From contig JAYSQA010000167.1 of assembly GCA_043721775.1 (NCBI GenBank), positions 1 to 27,770 of the forward strand: a stretch of 27,770 nucleotides of DNA, written 5' to 3'. The notes under the pieces are model-generated. The model had not been told where the DNA came from, made no database searches, and saw only the letters and a program-made list of their open reading frames with translations. Origin of the DNA: Stagnihabitans sp043721775. Lineage in GTDB: Bacteria > Pseudomonadota > Alphaproteobacteria > Rhodobacterales > Rhodobacteraceae. The position numbers and the translations under genes are program-made. This document shows, in pieces, positions 1-6,222 of the stretch. Within the stretch, counting starts at the first letter, position 1. Each line of letters starts with the position of its first letter.

Positions 1-6
1 CTCTAG

Positions 7-93
7 AAAATCGGCCAGATCGCCCACGACTGCGATTCTGTCGTTTGGCCTGACAAGATGGCTGGCAAGATCGACGCCATACCCAAGGGGTGA
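7..93 (+). other. Tail of an unidentified reading frame
   Basis: An open frame of 28 codons ends in TGA at 91-93, and a good terminator follows 30 bases later, so this is probably the 3' end of a gene that begins before the window. The frame is closed upstream by a TAG at 4-6, so either the gene was already broken or the true reading frame shifts here. The residues (ending in IDAIPKG) match no family I recognise. A loose resemblance of SVVWPD to the C-terminus of DUF2442 proteins is not enough to name it. Confidence 0.25.
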
Positions 94-122
94 CCGTCAA
101 ACTTCGCTATGACTGAGAGGGA

Positions 123-147
123 GGCCCTGCACATCGCGGGGCCTTTT
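123..147 (+). terminator. Rho-independent terminator
   Basis: An 8-bp stem (ggccctgc at 123-130 with gcggggcc at 136-143, one G-T pair) carries a 5-base loop and is followed by TTTT and a second T-rich stretch to 154. It would end transcription from the gene upstream of the window and insulate the HicB/HicA pair. Confidence 0.7.
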
Positions 148-257
148 GTCATTTTGCGCCATCGCTATCTGTTCACGTTTTCGCACACAGGATGGACTAT
201 CGTTTGCCGGATCGTGATATCGTTGCTCAAATAGGCAAAAGCCGATGGGAGGACATC

Positions 258-503
258 ATGGACAAGACCATGATTCTTGTGCGCGCTACATGGGACGCTG
301 AGGCAGGCGTGTGGGTAGCTCGCAGCGAAGATATATACGGGCTGAACATCGAGGCCGAAAGCCTAGAGGCACTTGAGCCCAAAGTCATCGGCGCTATCAC
401 CGACCTTCTCGAAGTGAACGGCTACTCGGGCCAACTTTCTGAATTACCTGTGCATTTCATGGCCGAGCGCACGTCGCGCGTTCCCACACCTCGCGCAGCT
501 TAG
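258..503 (+). CDS. HicB-like antitoxin (DUF1902 family)
   Basis: This small protein of 81 residues is probably the antitoxin of the following HicA. The N-terminal pattern VRATWDAEAGVWVA, then SEDIYGL, an acidic helix and AITDLLE, is the DUF1902/HicB partial RNase H-like fold that binds and masks the toxin. I place the start at ATG 258 because GGGAGGA lies at 247-253. The frame is open back to an ATG at 192, but those 22 residues are unlike the family. No C-terminal DNA-binding domain is visible, so any autoregulation is uncertain. The stop is 3 bases before the toxin start, typical of a coupled pair. The order is antitoxin first, the reverse of canonical hicAB. By eye the pair is less GC-rich than the core genes, which fits acquisition. 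Confidence 0.75.
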   Translation: MDKTMILVRATWDAEAGVWVARSEDIYGLNIEAESLEALEPKVIGAITDLLEVNGYSGQLSELPVHFMAERTSRVPTPRAA

Positions 504-506
504 GCC

Positions 507-701
507 TTGGCGGGCTATTATCACGAACTGATCGAACTCCTTCTCCGTGCTGGCTGTCAAAAGGTTAGGGCAGGGCGCGGCGACCATGAGATTTGGTTCA
601 GCCCGATCACCCGAAAAAACTTCACAGTCGATCACGGCAGCAAGTCGCGGCATACGGTCAACCAGACCCTGAAGGATGCGGGCCTTCCAAAGGACTTCTG
701 A
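507..701 (+). CDS. hicA: HicA-family mRNA interferase toxin
   Basis: This 64-residue HicA/YcfA-type toxin has a double-stranded-RNA-binding-like fold. Family members cleave mRNA in a translation-independent way using a single histidine. The visible motifs are ELIELLLRAGCQKVRAGRGDHEIW (in two parts: the first helix, then the glycine-histidine strand with the presumed catalytic H of GDHE), FTVDHGSKSRHTV, and the final LKDAGL helix. The start is a TTG at 507, three bases after the antitoxin stop. No Shine-Dalgarno sequence is visible, so translation probably depends on ribosomes finishing the antitoxin frame. Length and motif spacing are those of an intact toxin. Confidence 0.8.
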   Translation: MAGYYHELIELLLRAGCQKVRAGRGDHEIWFSPITRKNFTVDHGSKSRHTVNQTLKDAGLPKDF

Positions 702-815
702 CGAATCGGCCTTAGCAAGAATTCTGCCGCGCAAAGAAGAAGGCTCCGGAAACTCTGGGGCTTTTCGTTTTCCGTGGCCCTGTGCGGTCTGTTACCCTAA
801 CCGTTACCCGGACCC

Positions 816-849
816 GGAAAAGATGAAGGGCGCAGCCGAAGCTACGCCC
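816..849 (-). terminator. Terminator of tRNA-Asn
   Basis: On the minus strand, a 9-bp stem (828-836 with 841-849, one G-T pair) is closed by a TTCG tetraloop. The T-rich stretch TTCATCTTTTCC follows at 827-816. It lies 27 bases beyond the tRNA-Asn 3' end in the direction of its transcription. Confidence 0.8.
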
Positions 850-859
850 TATCATTCTG

Positions 860-876
860 AAATCCTTGAAGGATTT
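860..876 (-). repeat. Palindrome abutting the tRNA 3' end
   Basis: aaatcctt and its exact complement flank a single base. The palindrome touches the encoded CCA of tRNA-Asn, so the precursor would have a short hairpin just past the mature 3' end. It may be a processing feature or chance. Confidence 0.35.
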
Positions 877-950
877 GGCTCGGGCGGTAGGGATCGAACC
901 TACGGCCAGCTGATTAACAGTCAGCTGCTCTACCGCTGAGCTACGCCCGA
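876..950 (-). tRNA. tRNA-Asn (GTT)
   Basis: The reverse complement folds as a complete cloverleaf. The acceptor TCGGGCG (950-944) pairs with CGCCCGA (886-880), followed by discriminator G and an encoded CCA (878-876). The D arm is GCTC..GAGC, the anticodon stem-loop is CTGACTGTTAATCAG with anticodon GTT, and the T arm contains GGTTCGATCC. The 75 bases include CCA. A promoter lies just upstream and a terminator downstream, so it is a single-gene transcription unit. The HicB/HicA pair lies off its 3' end, the side where integrating elements usually insert at tRNA genes. Confidence 0.97.
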
Positions 951-961
951 ACATGGGGCGT

Positions 962-989
962 CTATAACAAGGGTGTTTGGGGGCGGCAA
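962..989 (-). promoter_or_regulatory. Promoter of tRNA-Asn
   Basis: On the minus strand, TTGCCG (989-984) and TTATAG (967-962) are separated by 16 bases. A GC-rich discriminator (ACGCCCC) follows before the tRNA 5' end at 950. GC-rich discriminators are usual at stable-RNA promoters under stringent control. Assigned by position and similarity to the sigma-70 consensus. Confidence 0.55.
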
Positions 990-1038
990 GGGGGGGAGGG
1001 TGGAAAAATGCAGGCTTCGGAAAGGTTGTGGGTTTGGG

Positions 1039-1069
1039 GCGGTTCGGGTCTGGGGCGTTGCAGGTTTGG
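1039..1069 (+). repeat. Direct repeat flanking the IS110 relic (copy 1)
   Basis: These 31 bases start with gcggttcgggt. They match 27 of 31 positions at 2313-2343, in the same orientation. The two copies bracket the transposase relic, this one 15 bases beyond the transposase stop. Confidence 0.5.
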
Positions 1070-1616
1070 AGTATCCGTCTTGGTCAAGGTCTTTCTGCGG
1101 TCCAAAGTCGGTTTACTTTGACGAGTTCATTGGCCAGAATGATGAGCTTTCGCATCAGCACCCTGAGCGCAACTTTGGCGGGCTTTCCAGCGGCGCGGAG
1201 GGCTTGGTATTTGGCTTTGAGGTCTGGATTGAAGCGCATTGCGACGAGGGCTGGCATGTAGAGGGCTTGGCGCAGGTGGTGCCGTCCGCTCTGAATGAAC
1301 GCCTTTCCTGTCCATTGACCAGACTGGCGGGTCATCGGGGCGAGGCCTGCGCGGCCGGCCGCCTGTTTGCGGTTCTGGCTGCCGATTTCGGGCATTTCGA
1401 TCAGGATTGCAGCAGCGCTGACGGCACCGATGCCGGGATCGAACTGATGATCTGAAGCGCCCGGCGACCCGGGTTTTCGGCGGTGATGCGGGCGTTGATT
1501 TCGGCGTCAATGTCGCGCAACTGCTGGCTGACCAGGGCCAGACGGGCCTTGCTTTGTGTGTTGACGAAGGCAACGGTCTGGGTCTGCGTGCGATTGCTCA
1601 GTCGGGTCTTATCTTT

Positions 1617-1644
1617 TACCAAGGCCCCCGTACCAAGGCCCCCT
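1617..1644. repeat. 14-bp tandem duplication in the IS110 transposase
   Basis: taccaaggcccccg at 1617-1630 is followed directly by taccaaggccccct at 1631-1644, 13 of 14 bases identical. It shifts the transposase frame. Intact relatives would have one copy. Confidence 0.9.
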
Positions 1645-1738
1645 GTGCGATCTGCAACTCTTTGAGATAGCGCATATTTTCCGACATGGGCTGCTGTGGG
1701 GCCAAATCCAGAGCGGCCCCCATCTGCGCCAACATTCA

Positions 1739-1777
1739 TAGCCATGGTCACTCGGACCCGTAGCGCTCCCATGGCTA
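1739..1777. repeat. Hairpin insertion in the IS110 transposase
   Basis: tagccatgg (1739-1747) and its exact complement ccatggcta (1769-1777) surround 21 bases. The whole sits where the transposase should read straight from KTDAVDA to MLAQMGAAL, and it introduces a stop codon. It replaces roughly two expected codons with about 45 bases. Confidence 0.7.
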
Positions 1778-1976
1778 AACATCGACCGCGTCGGTCTTGA
1801 CCCGTGTGCCTTTTGATTGGGCAAAGCGCCGGGCCTGCAACGGGTTCACCTTGACCAGCGGACATGTCTGCGAAAGCGCCCGTTCGAAACCCGCGTGATA
1901 CGGCCCCGTCGCTTCATAAACCAGCCGGGAGATGGTGTCTTTAGCGGGTAGCCAGACCAACAGATCGCCAAACCCC

Positions 1977-2014
1977 GCCGTGCTGTTGCCGAACTGCCGT
2001 GCTGTTGCCGAACC
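1977..2014. repeat. 19-bp tandem duplication in the IS110 transposase
   Basis: Two adjacent 19-bp units starting gccgtgctgttgccgaac differ only in their last base. Deleting one restores the family reading frame exactly, so this duplication is the lesion. Confidence 0.92.
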
Positions 2015-2093
2015 GCAGCGCCCGCCCATCAAGGAGAGAATGGGCGTCCAGATAGTCTTTCGAGATATCAACTCCGATGGTATGTTGTGTCAT

Positions 2094-2312
2094 CTATCCC
2101 ATGTCCTTTGCTTGTCATCCGTGCCTGATGCACGGGTATCCGTTCAGGCCCTTTGGATAGACGCCAATTGTTCAACGGGGGGCGATCACACTCTAAAACG
2201 GTCCCTGCTGGACCAAGCCGTTGACGATCCGACCACCGCCACCATCCGGCATATCTTAGGTGCCGGACGGTGCCTCCATTCTCACATGGAAACTGGAATC
2301 GTCATAAGACAA
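2094..2312 (-). other. Structured 5' flank of the IS110 relic, candidate bridge-RNA region
   Basis: No gene lies between the IS110 transposase start and the metallo-hydrolase stop at 2382. In IS110-group elements the non-coding end upstream of the transposase carries the bridge RNA. This stretch has at least two stem-loops: gcctga (2123-2128) with tcaggc (2144-2149), and tccggca (2245-2251) with tgccgga (2261-2267). The hairpins are seen; the bridge-RNA role is inferred from family knowledge and position only. Confidence 0.3.
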
Positions 2313-2343
2313 GCGGTTCGGGTTTGGCGCGTTGCAAGATTGG
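2313..2343 (+). repeat. Direct repeat flanking the IS110 relic (copy 2)
   Basis: This is the partner of 1039-1069 (27 of 31 bases identical, same orientation). It lies between the IS110 5' flank and the stop codon of the metallo-hydrolase gene at 2382. Confidence 0.5.
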
Positions 2344-2381
2344 GGCGTTGTTGGTTTGCAGTTTGCGGCGTTGCGGGTGGG

Positions 2382-3239
2382 TCAGGTCGGCCGGAAGCGG
2401 GTTTGCGCAAGGGGGCCGGGTTCGGCTGCGACAAGGCTGCGCGATTGAAGGTCGATCAGGTGGGCCAGCACGTTGCGGGTGGCGGCGGGCAAAAGGGCGG
2501 GCGGTGTGGTGGTATAGATGCGCCGGGCCAGGGTTTCCGCCGTGGCGGGGGCTTGGGCTGTCAGGCTGGCCAGAACCTGTTCCTCTCGCATCAGGCGGTG
2601 GGCGATCAGGGCGGCCAGACGGGCTTGCGGGTCCTCGACCGGGTCGCCGTGGCCGGGCAGAAAGCGCTGCCACGCCTGCCCCTGCAACTTGCGCAGTGAG
2701 GCGATATAGGCGGCCATGTCGCCCTCGGGTGGCGAGACGACCGAGGTTGACCAGCCCATGACATGGTCGCCTGACAGAAGGGTATCGCCATAGGCAAGGC
2801 TGATGTGGGTGGCCATGTGGCCGGGGGTATGGATGACGTGCAGCGTTATGTCGCCAAGGGTCAGGATCTGGCTGTCGGTGACAGTTTGGTCAGGGGCGAA
2901 GGTCAGATCGCTGCCCTCGCCACCGGTCAGACCTTGCGCGGCCAGCGCCTGCATCCGGGGGCTGAAGCCTGCGGAGGCGCCGCCAAAGGCCAGAACGGGG
3001 GCTTTGGTCAGGCCAGACAGGCGGGGCGCAAGGGCAGAGTGGTCAAGGTGGGCATGGGTGACAAGGATGGCTGCCACCGGGCGACCGTCCAGTGCCGTCT
3101 GGATCGCGTCGCGGTGCTGCGGCAGGTCGGGGCCGGGATCGACGATGACGACGGGGTCATGGCCCAGCAGATAGGTGTTGGTGCCGGTGCCGGTGAAAGG
3201 GCCGGGGTTTGGGGCGCGCAGTGTCAGGATCGGGGGCAT
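2382..3239 (-). CDS. MBL-fold metallo-hydrolase, LACTB2-like
   Basis: This 285-residue metallo-beta-lactamase-fold hydrolase has an intact two-metal site: THAHLDH at 61-67 (His62, His64, Asp66, His67), His141 in TPGH, Asp158 in SGDH and His197 in LPGHGDP. The N-terminus NPGPFTGTGTNTYLLG and the C-terminal winged-helix-like region (about 215-275) are those of the LACTB2 group, which includes endoribonucleases and thioester hydrolases; the substrate here is unknown. The frame stays open for 110 more codons upstream, through a 14-bp repeat array, but that part is low-complexity Pro/Ala/Lys/Ser and unlike the family. I therefore start at ATG 3239, where the conserved region begins. No strong Shine-Dalgarno sequence is seen, so the start is only moderately sure. 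It is divergent from the histidine kinase gene. Confidence 0.85.
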   Translation of the reverse strand: MPPILTLRAPNPGPFTGTGTNTYLLGHDPVVIVDPGPDLPQHRDAIQTALDGRPVAAILVTHAHLDHSALAPRLSGLTKAPVLAFGGASAGFSPRMQALAAQGLTGGEGSDLTFAPDQTVTDSQILTLGDITLHVIHTPGHMATHISLAYGDTLLSGDHVMGWSTSVVSPPEGDMAAYIASLRKLQGQAWQRFLPGHGDPVEDPQARLAALIAHRLMREEQVLASLTAQAPATAETLARRIYTTTPPALLPAATRNVLAHLIDLQSRSLVAAEPGPLAQTRFRPT

Positions 3240-3358
3240 GGCACAAGCGAGGCCTTGGGTTGGGGGAGGATTGGCTTTGCCAGGATGATTGCCTTTCGAA
3301 GCGGTGGCCTCAAGCGCCATCTTTGCGGCGCTGCGCTGGGGGGACAGTGCGGCGCTGC

Positions 3359-3450
3359 GCTTGGGGCGCTGTGCTTGGGTGGCTGCGCTTGGGGCGCTGT
3401 GCTTGGGTGGCTGTGCTTGGGGCGCTGTGCTTGGGTGGCTGTGCTTGGGG
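3359..3450. repeat. 14-bp tandem array (six units plus a partial)
   Basis: Units gcttggggcgctgt and gcttgggtggctgt alternate, giving a 28-bp higher-order period. There are six full units (3359-3442) and a partial one to 3450. The array sits in the 359-base gap between the divergent hydrolase (start 3239) and histidine kinase (start 3599), so it may lie in a promoter or leader. No other feature is seen in this gap. Confidence 0.93.
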
Positions 3451-3598
3451 ATTCGTCGTTGCGGTGTTTCCTCGCGGTCAGGGCCTTGCCTTCTGGCGCG
3501 TTTGGGCGGGGCGCTTTTGCCCCTTTTTCCGTCTGCGCCAAGCCATGCGCCAAGGCCGGGGCTTTGCAAGGCCTGGTCAGGGCGGTTAGGGTCGGCCG

Positions 3599-4921
3599 AT
3601 GAAATTGCGCCTCAAATCCTATCTGCCGCGCAGCCTGTACGGGCGGGCCGCGCTTATTCTGATTGCTCCGGTGGTGGCCATTCAACTGGTTGTCTCGGTC
3701 ATCTTCATCCAGCGGCATTTCGATGGTGTCACCCGGCAGATGTCGCGGGGCGTGTCGGTCGAGGTGCAGTATCTGCTGGCCGAGGTGCAGGCGGCGGGTG
3801 ATCTGGCCACGGCGCAGGCGCGGGCGGGCAACATCGGGACCGGCCTTGGCATGGCGGTGGATTTGCCCGCGTCAGGGCCGCCGCCTGACGCTGACCGGCG
3901 CGACACCTGGGATCTGTCGGGGCGCGAGGTGGGGTCAACCATGCATGAGGTGCTGCCGGCGCTGAACGCGGTGGATTTGCAGGCCAACCCGCGGTCGGTT
4001 GATCTGTGGCTGACCACGCGGTTCGGCCCGATGCTGGTGCAGGTGCCACGCCTTCAGGTCTCGGCCAGCAATCCGCATCAGTTGCTGGTGGTGATGCTGC
4101 TGGCGTCCGTTCTGATGACGGCGGTGGCGTTTGCCTTTCTGCGCAACCAGTTGGTGCCGATCACAAGAATGGCTGCGGCTGCCGAGGCCTTTGGGCGCGG
4201 CCAGACCCTGCGCTACAAACCAAGAGGGGCTATTGAGGTGCGGGCGGCGGGCACGGCTTTTCTGGACATGCGGGCGCGGATCGAACGCCAGATTGAACAG
4301 CGCACCCTGATGCTGTCGGGGGTCAGCCATGATTTGCGGTCACCCCTGACACGGTTGAAGCTGGGGCTGTCGATGCTGCCAGAGGATGACGAAACGGCGG
4401 CTTTGCTGGGCGATGTCGATGATATGGAACGGCTGGTGAATGAATTCCTTGCCTTCGCGCGGGGGGACGCGCTGGAGGAGACCGCGCTGGTCGATCCTGC
4501 GGCTTTGGTGGCCCAGGTCGTTGACAAGGCGCGGCGCGGCGGGCTGGCGGTGACTTTGGGGGCGGGTGCGGGTGGAGGAGAGGTCAGCCTGCGCCCGCAG
4601 GCGGTGAGGCGGGCCTTGGATAATTTGATAGGAAATGCAGTGCGTTATGGCACCCAGGCGGTGGTAAGCTGCCAGATGACCGAACGCAGCTTGCGGTTGG
4701 TGGTGGAGGACGATGGCCCCGGCATTCCCGAAGCGCGGCGCGAAGAGGCCTTGTTGCCCTTCACCCGGCTGGATGCGGCGCGTGACCCCAACCTTGGCGG
4801 CGGCGTCGGGCTTGGCCTGTCGATTGCCGCCGACATTGCCCGCACCCATGGCGGCACGCTGCGGCTGGGGCAATCCGAGGCTTTGGGCGGCTTGAAAGCC
4901 GAACTGGTTTTGGCGCGGTGA
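3599..4921 (+). CDS. EnvZ-like sensor histidine kinase (orphan)
   Basis: This 440-residue inner-membrane sensor kinase has TM1 at about 15-37, a periplasmic sensor region of about 120 residues with no recognisable domain, TM2 at about 161-181 and a HAMP linker at about 182-235. The dimerisation and phosphoacceptor motif is GVSHDLRSPL with His244. The ATPase follows, with N box DNLIGN (341-346), G1 DDGPG (371-375) and G2 GGGVGLGLS (400-408). All catalytic motifs are present, so it should be active. The start at ATG 3599 has TAGGG upstream. EnvZ/OmpR-type kinases normally follow a response regulator gene. Here the upstream neighbour is a divergent metallo-hydrolase and the downstream one an ABC ATPase, so the partner must be encoded elsewhere. 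The signal is unknown. Confidence 0.9.
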   Translation: MKLRLKSYLPRSLYGRAALILIAPVVAIQLVVSVIFIQRHFDGVTRQMSRGVSVEVQYLLAEVQAAGDLATAQARAGNIGTGLGMAVDLPASGPPPDADRRDTWDLSGREVGSTMHEVLPALNAVDLQANPRSVDLWLTTRFGPMLVQVPRLQVSASNPHQLLVVMLLASVLMTAVAFAFLRNQLVPITRMAAAAEAFGRGQTLRYKPRGAIEVRAAGTAFLDMRARIERQIEQRTLMLSGVSHDLRSPLTRLKLGLSMLPEDDETAALLGDVDDMERLVNEFLAFARGDALEETALVDPAALVAQVVDKARRGGLAVTLGAGAGGGEVSLRPQAVRRALDNLIGNAVRYGTQAVVSCQMTERSLRLVVEDDGPGIPEARREEALLPFTRLDAARDPNLGGGVGLGLSIAADIARTHGGTLRLGQSEALGGLKAELVLAR

Positions 4922-4929
4922 CGGATGCC

Positions 4930-4960
4930 ACCCAAGAATTTTTGACAAAAATTCTTGGGT
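4930..4960. repeat. Interspersed palindrome, family 1 (copy 1)
   Basis: Perfect 14-bp arms (acccaagaattttt and its complement) flank gac. It lies 9 bases after the histidine kinase stop and 72 bases before the ABC ATPase start. Copies at 6191-6219 and 23350-23380 share the CCCA[A/G]GAATTTT core. It probably acts as a terminator or attenuator after the kinase, since the arms end in T/A runs. Confidence 0.9.
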
Positions 4961-5031
4961 ACGGGGGGGTATCTTGCAGCGACAGGCGCGGGCTGATACG
5001 GTTTTCCGATGAAAACTCTAGGGAATTGCCG

Positions 5032-6120
5032 TTGACCTTGCCGCCTGATCCTGCGTCGCGCCTTGTCGTGCAATCGTTGTCGCGGGCTTATGGCGGGCGG
5101 CGGGTGGTGGATGACTTGTCCTTGGTGGTTGAGGCGGGGCAGGTGACGTGCCTTCTGGGGCCATCTGGCTGCGGCAAATCCACCACGCTGCGGATGATTG
5201 CGGGGGTGGAAAACCCCGATCAGGGCCGCATTCTGATCGACGGGGTCGAGGTTTTTGGCGCGGGCCGCACCATACCGCCAGAGGCGCGGGGCGTGGGGTT
5301 GATGTTTCAGGATTTCGCCCTGTTTCCCCATCTGACGGTGGCGGGCAATATCGCCTTCGGCCTGCGGCGCGACGCGCCAGACCGGTTGCGGCGCGTCGAC
5401 GAACTGCTGGAAAAGGTGAACCTGACCGGCTTTGGCCCCAAGCATCCGCATGAACTTTCCGGTGGCGAACAGCAGCGCGTGGCTTTGGCGCGGGCTTTGG
5501 CACCGAGGCCACGGGTCATGCTGATGGACGAGCCGTTTTCCGGCCTTGATAATCGCTTGCGCGACGGCATTCGCGATGCCACGCTGGACTTGCTGAAAGA
5601 GGCAGGTGCTGCCGTTCTGCTGGTGACGCACGAGCCGAACGAGGCGATGCGGATGGCCGATGAAATTGCCCTGATGCGGGCGGGTGTCATCGTGCAGCGG
5701 GGCGCGCCCTACAACATCTACAACGCGCCGGTGGATCGGGCGGCGTCGGCTTTCTTCAGTGATGTCAATGTGATAAGCGGGATTTCGCGGGGCGCGCTGA
5801 CCCAGACTCCGTTTGGCGCGTTCCTTACGCCGGGCCATGCGGATGGGGCTGCAGTCGACATCGTGATCCGCCCGCAGCATCTGAAAATTGACCTTGACCG
5901 CGCCGGACGCGGGCCAAGCCCCACCCCGCTGGAGGGCACGGCTGCGCGCGGCACCGTCACCCGCGCCCGTTTTCTCGGCTATGAGAGTTTGGTGGAGTTC
6001 CAGATGGAGTTCGACGGCTCCCGTCTTACCGCTGCCGTGCCGGGGGTGTTTTTGCCGAAAGTCGGCACGGCGCTGTGGCTGATGATCCGGCGCGACAGGT
6101 GTTTTGTCTTTCCGGCCTGA
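5032..6120 (+). CDS. ABC transporter ATP-binding protein, FbpC/PotA type
   Basis: This 362-residue nucleotide-binding subunit is of the importer type. Visible are Walker A GPSGCGKST (43-51), the Q-loop Gln93 in MFQDFALFPH, signature LSGGEQQR (142-149), Walker B LMDEP (164-168) and H-loop His200 in VTHEP. A C-terminal TOBE-like region of about 110 residues follows. The sequence is closest in style to ferric-iron FbpC proteins. The frame is open back to a GTG at 4918 overlapping the kinase stop, but those 38 codons run through a palindromic repeat. I choose TTG 5032, which has AGGG at 5020-5023 and gives the usual family length. No permease or binding-protein gene is adjacent: the gene stands alone between the kinase and a convergent regulator. 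The substrate cannot be told. Confidence 0.87.
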   Translation: MTLPPDPASRLVVQSLSRAYGGRRVVDDLSLVVEAGQVTCLLGPSGCGKSTTLRMIAGVENPDQGRILIDGVEVFGAGRTIPPEARGVGLMFQDFALFPHLTVAGNIAFGLRRDAPDRLRRVDELLEKVNLTGFGPKHPHELSGGEQQRVALARALAPRPRVMLMDEPFSGLDNRLRDGIRDATLDLLKEAGAAVLLVTHEPNEAMRMADEIALMRAGVIVQRGAPYNIYNAPVDRAASAFFSDVNVISGISRGALTQTPFGAFLTPGHADGAAVDIVIRPQHLKIDLDRAGRGPSPTPLEGTAARGTVTRARFLGYESLVEFQMEFDGSRLTAAVPGVFLPKVGTALWLMIRRDRCFVFPA

Positions 6121-6190
6121 ACCAGGGTCAGTTTTGCCGTGCCGCTGGTGGATTTACCGGACTTTCTTGCGTCTTTGCGCGAGGGGAGGG

Positions 6191-6219
6191 CCCAAGAATT
6201 TTCGGCGAAAATTCTTGGG
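6191..6219. terminator. Palindrome family 1 (copy 2), likely bidirectional terminator
   Basis: Perfect 14-bp arms (cccaagaattttcg and complement) flank one G. It stands between the convergent ABC ATPase (ends 6120) and YafY-like gene (stop at 6223), where a terminator working in both directions is expected. Confidence 0.7.
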
Positions 6220-6222
6220 GTG

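Larger units (their letters stand above)
1084..2093 (-). pseudogene. IS110-family (DEDD) transposase, broken by at least four lesions
   Basis: The original gene began at ATG 2093 (MTQHTIGVDISKDYLDAHS) and would encode about 320 residues. Family landmarks survive in pieces: GVDISK with the first catalytic Asp, YEATGPYH with the Glu, KVNPLQARRFAQ, KTDAVD, then KDKTRLSNR, and the C-terminal Tnp_20 part with LAPMTRQSGQW, ALYMPALVAMRFNP and RLW. The lesions in reading order are as follows. A 19-bp tandem duplication (1977-2014) shifts frame, and removing one unit restores GNSTAGFGDLL. A hairpin insertion near 1737-1780 brings a stop after KTDAVD. A 14-bp tandem duplication (1617-1644) shifts frame, and removing one unit restores QGALVKDKTR. 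Last, one G is missing near 1434, where SIPGIGAV is expected. No working protein can be made. Confidence 0.9.
1084..2312 (-). mobile_element. IS110-family insertion sequence relic
   Basis: The region from the transposase stop to a near-direct repeat at 2313 behaves as a remnant insertion sequence. It holds one degraded DEDD-type transposase (2093 to 1084) and about 220 bases of structured DNA on its 5' side. IS110 elements have no terminal inverted repeats and make little or no target duplication, so the ends cannot be fixed from this sequence. The limits are my estimate, based on the flanking similar sequences at 1039-1069 and 2313-2343. Too damaged to encode its own transposase. Confidence 0.55.

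Noticed and set aside
1932..2699. Open frame of 255 codons on the + strand
   Set aside because: It runs across the IS110 relic, a gap and the antisense of the hydrolase gene, with no domain.
3359..3450. CRISPR-like array
   Set aside because: The units are 14 bp and directly adjacent with no spacers, and no cas gene is present.
3240..3569. Longer 395-residue form of the MBL hydrolase
   Set aside because: The extra N-terminus is encoded by the 14-bp array and low-complexity sequence unlike the family.
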